From the NCBI GenBank assembly GCA_014338405.1, contig JTDE01000104.1, positions 111,261 through 175,260 on the forward strand: DNA of 64,000 bases. Reading direction: 5' to 3'. Made by a program: the position numbers and the translations under genes. This document shows, piece after piece, positions 23,940 through 34,809 of the stretch (its first letter is position 1; each line of letters starts with the position of its first letter). Origin of the DNA: Paragonimus skrjabini miyazakii. Taxonomy: Eukaryota; Platyhelminthes; Trematoda; Plagiorchiida; Troglotrematidae. Below the pieces are notes generated by a model. It saw nothing but the letters and a program-made list of their open reading frames with translations. It searched no databases and was not told the origin of the DNA.

Positions 23940-24900
23940 GTTTAATGACATCAACATGAAAGTTTGTTTCCATTTCTAGGAAGTTGAAACGGTTATCTTT
24001 TTCAAAGTTTCATTATAATTCAATTCAATATGTACATTACCACTCAAGGGAGGGCAATAAAGAAACATCCATGATACAGATTAATTATCATTCATAATAT
24101 TAAATGAATCTATTTTTAGCTGGAGTTGATTCAGTTGCTTTCAATCGAGACTTGTTACTAGAGTTCACTTGGCCTTGCAACTGATGAAGTTCGTAATGAG
24201 CGCACAATTCATTTCAAATTATTTAGGTTTACAGCGGAGAGGAAGATGAAGTACAAGATTGATTGTGATGGAGTTATAAGGAGTTATTCATTTTACCTTA
24301 CACGTCTAAATGCTTCTAGAATTTATTCACGCTAATGATATCCATTGTTTGCGTACAGTCCTCGCAATGTGTAGCTAACTGTTAAATTTTTAGTTTGCAA
24401 AATTTATGCTGAAGACTACGAATATAGATTTGTAGTCTCCGCATTCGGACTGACCTCCGGCTGGATACCGTTAACAAGTGGTACTTGATTGAAGCATATC
24501 GGTAGACACCTCCTGATTCGTAACGGTAGAGTGGTAATACTGAGACACTACTGCCGCCTGATGTCGACCTACGATGATTCGGTCCTGCTAGCAGTAAACT
24601 CAGCGGCACAATGGCCAACACAGTCGTATGGTGAGGATCTTCATAAAGGTTTCACTTTTGGTCTTGACGAGGATACATACCACGGATGATGTTTGATTAA
24701 TGAAGAAATCCACAGATTTTCACGGATTTTTCCAAAACAGATTGTCTGTAAAGCAATTCTGAACGTAAACGTTTCCTTCATGTAAAACTGGTTTCTCATT
24801 CATGAGAGTGACTGTTTCATCTGTCATCAAAGGTCTCCGGTTTGCTGTATGGTCTATTCAATGACACAAAAGACAAACTTTCGTCACTTCAACGGTCGTC
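23940..24900. other. Unassigned sequence between two SINEs
   Basis: No recognised gene. Positions 24598-24625 read CAGCGGCACAATGGCCAACA then CAG, a possible very old trace of the SINE box A region, too short to call. Confidence 0.45.
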
Positions 24901-24917
24901 TTGAATAATGTAATTAT

Positions 24918-25179
24918 ATGGATCGAACATCACCCACAATTGATCGCAGCTGTCGCATTCCCATAGATATTCCAGTCGGCTCCTTCCGAAAACCAGAAGA
25001 ACTATACTCGAGTTTCGCTCTCATTGGAGCAGCTCGTCAGTAGTACACATCTTTGTCACCACGGTCGGGACTAGAACTTCGGCCACGCTGTTCATGTGGC
25101 AACCGTGTTGACCACTGGCACGACCGAAGTATCATATGTGAACACTCAACCACATTTCCTTGTGAGTAGTGGCCATCAG
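24918..25179 (-). mobile_element. tRNA-derived SINE with hammerhead ribozyme, copy D (core intact, box A deleted), with target-site duplication
   Basis: It is flanked by an exact 9-base direct repeat, TGTAATTAT (24909-24917 and 25180-25188). On the minus strand the leader reads ACTACTCACAAGG, then GAGTGTTCACATATGATAC, then CGGTCGTGCC joined directly to AGTGGTCAACACGG. About 18-19 bases with the left half of box A are therefore missing. Hammerhead at 24994-25054, tail GATCAATTGTGGGTGATG. The deletion should weaken RNA polymerase III transcription of this copy while leaving its ribozyme untouched. Confidence 0.9.
24994..25054 (-). ncRNA. Hammerhead ribozyme D, complete catalytic core
   Basis: Minus strand: GTACTA, core CTGACGA, stem II GCT, bulged G, CTC, loop CAAT, GAG, AGC (25017-25033), GAAA, palindrome ACTCGAGT (25006-25013), cleavage-site A (complement of 25005), then TAGTTC. 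Stem I has four pairs next to the core, then a T-T mismatch and a G-C. The core is fully intact. GTA is an allowed cleavage triplet (NUH rule). It shares the long stem II and the A at the cleavage site with copy A. Confidence 0.85.
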
Positions 25180-25189
25180 TGTAATTATT

Positions 25190-27180
25190 GACTAATCTGT
25201 TTTTGATTTTCAAATAATTTTTTCCTCCTTTAACACTTTTCATCTGTCATTCGTTCGGATAAATTTGCTATAATTTTTTCTGGTACTACTGATATTCTCT
25301 CATTGAGAACTGAACAACTTGGATCCGTTTAGAGCTGTTTGTCTTAAACTATTTCAAGTGAATTATTTTTGTCAGCTTCGTGATAAAAGGAACTTTTGAA
25401 AACTCAAATTATTCCACACAGTTAGTTTTTCGGTTTATTTCTAGTTTTTCGTTTGACTTTCAAGTGAGCATTACGTGATAATGGGACTAAAATTCGACTG
25501 AATGAGAAGCTGTGGGCTAGCTGGTACACGTTTGCCTACCAGACGCACAGACGTGGAGTAATGTTAAAGAAACAATCTTTACGTTTTTGCACGATTCACG
25601 TTGAATTTTCGATGCACACTTACAGAAATCTTATTCATTGGTAGACATGACTATCTCCCATTTTTCGTCAGTCTGATTCATGTTGATATTCTAACTTATG
25701 AGTTGCAACAGCAACAGATTAAATAAATATCAGACCGGCGCAATTCAACTCACTGATAATCAGGTCAGTAAACCCTTTAATTTAGAAGTGTTGTATATAT
25801 GAGTTCACGTTTCAATCAAACGATCGTTCATATCCAAACTGTTCTTTGCCACTTACAAGCTGTTCTACTGATCACGAATGCCACCTGCAATAGCCGTATA
25901 TGCCATTGTGTTCATCGTGAATGTAAACGTGCAGTAAAACGCAGTTCATCACGCTCTTCGTTTGATTCAGAGTTCAGTGTCTATATAAGTGGAGGCTATT
26001 TTGCATCCCCTCTGCATCTAGAGTTAGGAATGAGAATTAGCACAAGAGTAAAGACTTTTAAAAGCGAGCGATCAATGGCAAGAGATATATATAGTCCTTG
26101 TCAGGCTGTGTCAAGAATAACTGGCGTTTGAGAAGACACTTTGCGTTCGTGAGTGACTTTCCGAATTACGTATTGGATTTTCATCAAATCCATTGCAGTA
26201 CGATGTCTTGAGACTTGTTTAAGTGCACTAAACAGTTCATTCAAGTGTGGTTTCTGCTAACTGTAATCATAATTATTCCAACCAACTACTGCTCGGACGG
26301 TGGCGTTCAAGTGTGGTACAGAGTGATTCACAGCGGACATGCTCAACAATAATGAACTCATTTATTCAGGTGAGAATGCGAGATGTGTCTATAATACTGC
26401 ATCAGTAAATGTATAGCTGATTGATCGTGAGCAAACAGAGTTATGAATTGCGCCGAAAAATTGCGTTAGAAACAGGACATCGATTCCTTACGAAGAGTAA
26501 ATTTTTTTTAGTTTTCTTACTAGGGTTTAGTACAGGTTGGGATTTCACCTTTTGTCAACCAGCATCAGAGGCAGTGGTCTGTATCACGCATTTGTTTTGC
26601 CTGTTATCTTCTGTCTCGGGATTTCGTAATAACTAACCTCGATTAGTTTAAGGGCTCACCATCACCAACATTCACAGCATACTGAATGAAAACCGACAGC
26701 AACTTTCAGTAAACACGCACTAGAAATTATGCACCATACTCCACTTTCACTTCAGTTTTGGCGCCACAAATTCATTGTAGAAGTTCACATCTTCCAGAGA
26801 TTTAGCGCATCTTCGACAAACTAGATGGTGGGATTTATACTTTCCTACAGTCACACGACGGAAACGTTTGTATTCAGAATCTTGATAGTTTACAAACCGG
26901 ATAACTGGAACATTATTAGTAAAATATATTCCAGTGTGCCAAAATTGCTTTTTGAGAGCCAGTAAGGGGTGGCTATCGCATCATTTCAAATCTGTCAAAA
27001 TATCGGAGTTATATTAATCAGTCACCTCTAGTGGCCACATCACATCGCTGCTGTCGCGTCAAAACGTTCACCTCTTGTCAGTCGTTCGGACAAATCATCG
27101 ACTTTTCTACAATCTTTGAAGTTATTCATAATGAGTTTTGTGATGCCATACTGGTTCTGATAATTGAAAGTCCCCGTAGC
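25190..27180. other. Unassigned sequence with one moderately long open frame
   Basis: The plus frame 25799-26131 (110 codons, basic and serine-rich in the middle, CHCVHRECKRAVKRSSSRSS) is unrecognised and could be chance. No other signal. Confidence 0.45.
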
Positions 27181-27183
27181 ATT

Positions 27184-27476
27184 CATGAAAAACAAAGTTT
27201 CAGTGAACCGACTGTTTTCGATAAACTCTCCTTTTTGGCTGGTACAATTATATAAAATTAAATGACGAGTTACCATGTTATTGATCAAAGATTACTGAAG
27301 GGGCAATGTAATTGGATAAAAGATTAACACTACTTTGCCGTGGTTAGGAACACAAACGAAGTTGGTTCTAGTTAGTCAGTGTTAATCAGGCTGGGACAGT
27401 GGGACGGGGATGAATTGTTTCACGGGTTGGGCGGCCGTGTTCGGCCAAGGGAGCCTTAGGGTTTGAACGAATTGCC
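27184..27476. repeat. Left arm of PLE inverted repeat
   Basis: It runs from CATGAAAAACAAAG to GGTTTGAACGAATTGC and is matched in reverse by 27793-28084 with perhaps nine in ten bases identical by eye and a few small indels. Read on the minus strand it begins with the endonuclease C-terminal codons for QFVQTL, proving it is PLE 3' sequence and not an independent transposon terminus. Confidence 0.85.
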
Positions 27477-27479
27477 TAA

Positions 27480-27824
27480 TAATGTTGCCTCTTTTTGACC
27501 TATCCATTTGACTGTTCCTGTGGTTCAGCATACATAGGTTGCACTACTAGGCGTTTATCTGGAAGAATCCGTGAACACTGCCCTGCTTGGCTTCACTCTG
27601 GGACAACAAAACGCATCAGTTCATCCATTCTGGCCCATTTAATCGATTGTAATCAACACACAGACACAAAGACAGCATTTCGTACCGTCTATTGGGTCCC
27701 GGTCATCTTGTCGCCAAAGGTCAAATGCCACATCCTGTCGATAGCCGAGGCGGTCGCAATCCGACTACGTCACCCGGATCTGTGTGTACATAAGCAATTC
27801 GTTCAAACCCTAGGGTTCCCTTAG
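27480..27824 (+). CDS. PLE GIY-YIG endonuclease domain (open, N-terminally truncated)
   Basis: The frame reads LTYPFDCSCGSAYIGCTTRR, then LSGRIREHCPAW, then ILAHLIDCNQHTDTKTAF, ILSIAEAVAIRLRHPDLC and HKQFVQTLGFP before a stop. CSCG-x-AYIG is the GIY-YIG motif and EH-x-PxW the PLE hallmark. The frame is open through the whole domain, in contrast to most copies here, but no RT precedes it, so it is an isolated domain with no expected activity in the cell. Nearest relative in the window is the 53.2 kb copy, which shares the AIRLRxPxLC-x-QK/HK and VQ-x-L ending. Confidence 0.85.
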
Positions 27825-28084
27825 CCGACCACGACCGCCCAACTCGTTAAACAATTTGTCCCCGCCTCCCCGTCCCAGCCTGATTAACACTGACTAACTA
27901 GAACCAACTTCGTTTGTGTTCCTAACCACAGCGAAGCAGTGTTAATCTTTTATCCAATTACATTGATCCTTCAGTAATCATTGATCAATAACATTGTAAC
28001 ACGTCACTTAATTTCATGTAATTGTACCAGCCAAAGAGGAGAATTTATCGAAAACAGTCTGTTCGCTGAAACTTTGTTTTTCAT
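27793..28084. repeat. Right arm of PLE inverted repeat
   Basis: Reverse complement of the left arm, in the order GCAATTCGTTCAAACCC through AACCAACTTCGTTTGTG to CTTTGTTTTTCAT. It begins inside the endonuclease end and covers the presumed 3' untranslated region. Confidence 0.85.
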
Positions 28085-28099
28085 ACTGGTTATATTGCT

Positions 28100-29930
28100 G
28101 CTCAGAAGTACTCTGGCAATAATTCGTTTGAAAAACGAAACACTTATTGCCCACCTCACACATTTCCACATGGCTCATGCACATGTTTTATTAACCGGAA
28201 TTTCACTTTATACTTCGGATTTTCATCTCATCGTCCTGTATAACTCTGCCTCCCTCTGTGCAGTAGGATGGCGTTTCCTGTCGTAGATTCTTATCAGTTA
28301 TTTCTTGCCCGCTGAATTGATCTTTCTCAAAGATAATCCATTTAGTTCCTCTTGCAATCAGAAATCTATCAAACATGCGCTTTGACAGTATCCGACAGCC
28401 GCAATGAGACATTCCATTGAGTGTTGAAATGATCACGTATCCGAATCGGTCAGCCATCATAGTCTGTCCTCGACTTTGGACAAAAACCTTAGTGTTCTGG
28501 ACCAGCTGCTTAAACATATCTTTAGTTTAAACAAACTTTTCTTTGTTTTATTGGCTGGTCATATTGTTTTCAATTCCCTCAATGTCTGTGTTGAATTGTC
28601 CAACAAGCTTTTCGATGAATTCCTTCGTACTTTGCATTTTTTCATCTGTTGTTCAGTCCAAAATACTCCAGGACAGCTTTAGTATTTACATCCCTGCAAC
28701 GTTTTAATCGACAATCTGTTCTACTTACCACATCACCTTCGTACCAAACACAAGACAATCATTTCGTTGAAATGGCGGCTGAGCAGCAAATAAAACCATA
28801 GAGATTATTCTTTGGACAACTTAACTTAGAGAGTTCATCAGCTGCATTAACATCGAATATTTAGTATGACAACTGTATCGACTAATAGCATACTTATGTA
28901 TTGTTATTGATAGTTGCCTTTAAATTGAATTCGTAAGTTATTAGTATGTGAGAGGAATTCGTACTCCTCTCGAATTCTTGATGTTAAGTAGCTCCCAGTA
29001 TTGCTTACGGGCACTTTTATAGTCTGGTCATGGTAACAAAGTGGAAAATAAAGGTCACCTGCAGGAGGACTTTAAAAGTACAATGAATTGTAGAAAAAAG
29101 AACCTGTGATCATGGTAACAGTCGCATAGTGTCGGAACTTCCAGTCAGCATTATTTGGAAGCTAGAGCGAGGAGTGACGGTTGAGGGTTGAGTTCTGGTA
29201 AGTACGGTCAGAATGGAGGGCTCCCGTTCTGTGATGTGGGAGAGATTCTGGAACCGGCTGTGCCAAATTTATGAATTAGTCATTATCCTGAAGTATGAGT
29301 GCCTGGATAACGCTGTTTTTAGATTTTTTAATGGGATCATATACTACCGTCTCGGTCTAGTGCTGTTGTTATGTTATCAATTTAAATGCTGAAGAAAATC
29401 CGGTCTCAGATGACTCACAATTTGCAGTCCAGATTTGCCATTAACGGTTTAGTAATAAGAAACGTTTATTTATGTGTGCACATAATTTTAAGATGTCCAA
29501 AAATTCATTGAAGATCTGTCTTCACTGTTTATTTCGAACAAAGGTTTGCGTGATGTAGGATTGAAAAGTAATCACAAGTAGGACATTTAACGTGAAAACC
29601 GCTTTTGACGATTTTGTGCGATGATATTCACACATAACCGAGTTGCATAGTTTGTTGAGCTTAGCCGAAAATGTCTGAGTATTTTTCGGCATAGCTAGGA
29701 CCTTTTAGCCTTTGAGGTTGTTTATTAGACACTCGAACTTGCATAACTCTAATATTTTATATTATTTTCTCACCTTGACCTAACTGGGTAGACAGAAATT
29801 TCATAAATGGAGTAGACTACTGTCCAACTTCGAACAGCTTATTAAATAGACATATTCCTATTATTGGTTATCTTAAATTTCGAATGACGATGACATATTT
29901 GTGGTTTGTGAATCACGTGACCAAATAAAA
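28100..29930. other. Unassigned sequence
   Basis: Frames at 28203-28517 (minus) and 28476-28682 (plus) overlap and neither is recognisable. A small perfect hairpin GAGAGGA / TCCTCTC lies near 28951-28973. Nothing else. Confidence 0.45.
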
Positions 29931-29935
29931 ACCAT

Positions 29936-30150
29936 TTGCACGGACCAGGTCAGATCGGCTCGCATCTGGTCCGCTCTGCTCGGCCAAGCTCACTGCTTGC
30001 ACCATCGCCCACACACTCAATCGCATTGCCTGTACCCACTACATTGCACGCCCAGTCTGAAGCAACCCTCGCAACCGCCCACCCGCCCGCGCACACTCTC
30101 ACGCGGGCATCCATACACCGTCCGACCACGACCACACGGTACAACACAGG
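29936..30150. other. Local GC-rich, cytosine-rich island
   Basis: About 215 bp markedly richer in G+C than the surroundings, with C-rich plus strand (blocks such as CCGCCCACCCGCCCGCGC) and several CG dinucleotides. It sits directly upstream of the PLE fragment at 30205 and may belong to it. Three overlapping open frames here are a by-product of the composition. Confidence 0.5.
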
Positions 30151-30204
30151 CTACTCATTCGGCTATCAGTAGTATGTGCAGGGCACTGTTTTCACAGTTC
30201 CGAT

Positions 30205-30842
30205 CGCAACGTCAAATTTACCATTGAACTGAAAGAGGGAAATCAGATATCCTTTCTTGATACCAGACTCACTAGAAGTGAAAACGGATCTCTTTTGTGA
30301 AGAACACGCTAGAACAAAACGTGAACTGACCAGTTATTGCACCACTCATATATAAACGCCGGCTGGCGCGAACACCATACTACAAGAATCATAAAATCTG
30401 ATCGGATGAGCAAGCTTCTAAGGAACTCGATTTTGTCCCAGAGAATTTCATCTAGAACGGTTAATCAATATTTTTTCAAATCCCCACGTAATCTGCGCCA
30501 CTCGGTTTGCAACCAGCCCTTACAGTATTAATTAGAAGACACACTGTCATATCGATGCACTACAAAGGGGACGGTTTAGCGCTGGTAATAGGGTGGAGAG
30601 TGAAAGCAACACTAAATCGCACCTGTACATCAGTCAGATTCTTTGTAGTGAACCGGACAACTCAAATCCTACGGATTCCGAGAAAGAATCCGGCGCACAC
30701 ACTCGCCAGCTCTTACATCATTTATGAACTTATCTGTAACTGGGGTTTCCAGTACTTTGACCGAATAGTGAGAGTATTGCACACTCAGGTCTCAGAACAC
30801 CTCCCCAAATGACTTCTGAGTGTCAAAAATGGAACTGCAAAG
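30205..30842 (+). mobile_element. PLE remnant: RT thumb, linker and start of endonuclease
   Basis: Frames give KFTIELKEGNQISFLDTRL (compare CLPFLNILINRLEDGS in the 11 kb copy), then KELDFVPENF and NG, the thumb region, then YKGDGLALVIGWRVKATLNR and SSYIIYELICNWGFQYFD with SEHLPK, the beginning of the GIY-YIG domain. It stops there. Frames shift several times. The catalytic YADD block is missing on the 5' side and the nuclease C-terminus on the 3' side, so this is an internal piece. Confidence 0.8.
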
Positions 30843-30849
30843 GATGCAA

Positions 30850-33800
30850 CTGCATAGGTCTTGTTAAAGTATTACGCGTCATTCGTCAGATAATGAATCA
30901 ACGTGCTTCAGGCTGTTCTGAAGTGTTTGCAGCATACCGCGTATGAAACCACTGTTATGTGTTCAGAATCAGATGGTTGTGAGTTCAATGATACCTTTGT
31001 AGCAGGTGACTTAAACGGAATGCTCCCCTCATTATTATTTCATTATTGTGTGTTTCCATCTAACACACGTCTCAAGGTTTCTTCTTTCGTAAACTACACC
31101 CTTGTCTGTGATCATCATTAGATTACGTGACTGACTGATGGTTGGTCACATTAAGATTTTACTAACAGGCGCCTACACGTTAGTTGTTTATACTTAACTA
31201 CGCGTAAGTAATTGAAAAGTGCAAATAAAGTGACACTTAAGCATGCAACTTGTGTGATGATCTTTGACTTTTCGAAATTGCTTGAGACTTTTAAAACAGA
31301 TATCATTATCGATTACTCAATACTTTGGTCCACTTGTTACGTGTTCCACTTTCAAACTAATCCTTGGACTTAACTTGAAAAAAAGTTGGATAATTTTTTA
31401 GAAAGATGATTTTTATGAGTAAAAGTAATTCGTATACGACAATTTAAACGATCAGCGAACTTTATTTGGGATACAAAGTTAAGATTTTTGGGAAATGGGT
31501 TGCCTTGGTAAATTGTACTCACATAAGAACAAAAGCTACCCCACAAAATATAAGGCGTTAGGGTTTAAAATACCTTGCATGCTTATAATTAAACATTAAC
31601 CTCGACAGCCCCAATTGTCAGTTAATAACTTGAGCACTTGGACAATTTATCTTGTGTTGGTTCTGCTCACTGCATCGGTAGAAGCGATCTAGACTCTTCT
31701 GCAAGTCGTTTGCAATGCTTTCAGTTGCAATTAAGGCGGAATGCCTGTTCATTCGTCAGCTCGCTATGTCCAGGTAAACCATTGTACTGGGACGGACCTG
31801 AATTCAATATTCCAAGTAGAACCGCTTAAGCTATTTCATACCATCAAACTTGACTTTGCTGTTTTTTGAATGCAATAACGTTTCCCAATATTCAAAAACA
31901 TCACATGCGTTCATGTTATTGTAGGATTCGTTTCCAGTTCAATTAGATTTTAGAATTACTGTCAAGTGTAATCGCTGCCTTGGCTGACTGATTTGCCCGT
32001 ATTTTTACTGTACAACACTTGTCATTGTTAGATTTACGCTTACCTGTCTGATCTGGATCGATACATGACCCGTTGGAATACGGGAACCATTCAGATGGTA
32101 AGCATACGAGGAACCACAACGAAATGGAACCGCCTGGTCAACACATCAAACGCTTACGAACAAACGAACTCACGATCTGCTCGTTCTGTTTGACTGAGCT
32201 ATGCTCACGAACTGTTATGATTAATTATATCGATAGTACGTGACATGTTATCACTGAGGGCAAAAATCGTCCGACGAGCTGGTTTACGGATACTGGTCCA
32301 GTCATTTGTCAACTCGAGTAAGATTTCGAACCCTTAGACCTGGAATCGTTGCACCGTCATGCCACCGAATACCGAACTAGTTAATGTCGAATATTACGCC
32401 AGGTAGGTCAAACTAATTAAGGGCTGCATAGATGCTTAAAAGTTTGGTTGAATTAGATGTGTGACTCAGACAAGTGAGCTTCTACGCAAAGTTCATTGCG
32501 AATACCTTGTGAATCTTTCAGAGTCAGCTTTGCGAAATAGGCATTCTAGCGAGGCGAAGCGATACTGTGCCGAATCTGTATTAAATGAATTTGCAACCAG
32601 ATAGTGAATGAACTTGATAGCATTACTCATCACTACACGTTTTCTCAGATTCCTAGTAAGAAACACAAATTTTGTGATGTTCACCGGTATGATACCTCGT
32701 ATAATTGCCACGGCATCTACTACATTAGCAACTACCTGTGGTGAACGTTAACAGTAATCACTGACCGCTGTTATCAGCAGCTTTTTAAGGTTATCAACCA
32801 TGACAACATTCTTTGCCCCAATCATTGAACTCACTATACGGAGATATGACAAGGTCCAACTTCCTCCAGTAGTGAAGTAGAAATGAATCATGATATGAAT
32901 TAACTCTATTGAAAGTTTAGATTAGTATAATAATTTTAATTTTATTTGTTTATTCCACTAATCATTTTCTTTAAGTAATTACAAAATTAGGGGTAGTGGA
33001 CATGTTATTGTAAGTTTAATCACGCCAGGATTGGTTATCCGTAACAACCAGCTTCCTATTCACAACTAACGTTCACTGAGGACCTACTGATGTGAGTTAT
33101 CCTCAGGGTTCCTTCTCTAGTGCCTTTGATAGAACATGGGCCAAGAGAGGTGGCTACGTAAAGAGCTCTTAGATAGCATATGCGCGACTAAGAATATAGC
33201 AAAACTGTTAGTTACATGAAGGGTTGAGTATAATAAAGTATCGGGATACATTGCCATGGTATACAGTGTGAATGGACTTATCGACTATGAACCCCGCATA
33301 ATTGCAGTTGACCAACCTTGTTCGTGTCGTTTTTTTAGTGAAACATAAATACTCAGTATTCATGTGACACTGGTGGTTTCAGATTTTCGAACGTCACGCG
33401 GTTGTATGTTTGCGGTCTTCTCTTGGGAGGAGTTTTCGCGCAAATCTCTGTCATCACTATGGAGACACGTTGAATACCTTTCGGAAGGAACCATGTAGAC
33501 AAACAAAAAATGCATGTTTTAAGCCCATCCCTTCAACCATTAAGAAGACAGTCCGCTTTAGAGTTTCTCAGTTTATAGACTACCTTCGCAACTGACTGAG
33601 ATTGGTACTACAAAATGGCTCACTTGTTATGTCCGTCTTTCTTCGTACGCAATTCAGGCAAGACCAGCAGTCTAACAGTTGAAATAGTGGCCATAAGCAA
33701 ACATAGTAACCAGTTCGAATCGCTCTCAGACTATCAGTACATATCTGTTAACGTTTAGCGTTGGGTTACGATTGTCTATTTTTAACCATTAACTTATTTT

Positions 33801-34690
33801 TAAGGTGGGTCCTCTTTGATATTATGAGGAACATTGAGAAACACTGACTAGTAAATCTTATCAAGTTTATTTTTATATTCAAATGTCGTTTGTGGTTACA
33901 CGTTACAATATAATTTTACACGTCTGCTTATATTATTGTCGTCCGATATCTCAATTCTTGTTGTCAGTATTGCTGTTGTAATCCGAAAATCTCATCGGTA
34001 ATCCGTAGAAATTAGAATATGCAGTCCGTCAACAAATACGTTTGTTCAGATGACTCTGCATACCAAACCGAAAGACAATCAATCTTGATTTGATCAAAAC
34101 AGAAGAAAGAAACAATAAAATGGAGGAAATTTTAAATTTTAATGAAATTCAGGTTGACGAATTGTTAAGTACGGCTTATGTACATAAGTCTTTTGGAAGT
34201 CTTGTTCTTCTCACCTATTGAAAGTAAAATAAATTAGACCGTTTGGATTGATTGCTTCAGTGATACCATAGAAATCTGTAAACCGTCAAAACAACCGGGT
34301 GATTTGTAGAGTTGAGTAAATTAGCATAATATCCGGAAATGACATTATGGATGACTGAAAAGAAACGACAGTTAAAAGGACAATAAAAATCACAATAAGT
34401 TTTGATGTGCTCTTCTTTAGTTTACAGTTAAGTATATATTAGTGTTTTTGTGTCAGTTTGTCTGGGTCTAAGTCAAAGACATTTTACTTGGACATTTATG
34501 AAGAGATTAGTTAGTTATCCTCAGAGGAAAACGTTTGAAATCGTTATTGAGAATTTCTCTTCGAAAAATTCATTAATTAACCGATCAGATTTCCTTATGG
34601 AGAATTGTAAGACAGGTGATCTTATTTTCGTTTGCACTGCACCACATGTACCATAGAAGTCACTTACAATGTATCAATAACAACAGGTTG
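30850..34690. other. Unassigned sequence
   Basis: About 3.8 kb with only short anonymous frames on both strands (such as 32493-32711 minus and 33410-33595 plus). I find no repeat or motif to report. Confidence 0.55.
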
Positions 34691-34695
34691 ATCGA

Positions 34696-34801
34696 AGACC
34701 ATGTACAGACAAGTGTATTGGAAGTGTGGTGGTAGGTTTACCATGATGGTTCAACTGATCGAACGGCGGCTTGTCAGTTTCGGATGAGGTCATTTGAATC
34801 C
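34696..34801 (-). repeat. Dispersed repeat R4, copy 2
   Basis: Inverted partner of 17964-18067. On the minus strand it reads TTCAAATGACCTCATCCG, then GAAACTGACAAGCC and TTCGATCAGTTGAACCATC. One minus frame across it (34674-34859) is open for 61 codons, but the other copy is not open in that frame. Confidence 0.65.
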
Positions 34802-34809
34802 ATACAAAG

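Larger units (their letters stand above)
27184..28084 (+). mobile_element. PLE 3' end flanked by a long inverted repeat
   Basis: A plus-strand GIY-YIG endonuclease end and 3' region (27477-28084) is preceded by a second, inverted copy of the last few endonuclease codons and the same 3' region (27184-27476). Both arms run through CTAGTTAGTCAGTGTTAATC, AATTGGATAAAAGATTAAC and GGCTGGTACAATTA in opposite directions. The structure fits two PLE 3' ends joined head to head, with the left one truncated within its last codons. Inverted and tandem partial copies are a known feature of PLE insertion. Confidence 0.85.

Noticed and set aside
24598..24625. Old trace of the SINE box A region
   Set aside because: Similarity covers under 30 bases, and the rest of the SINE is not found on either side.
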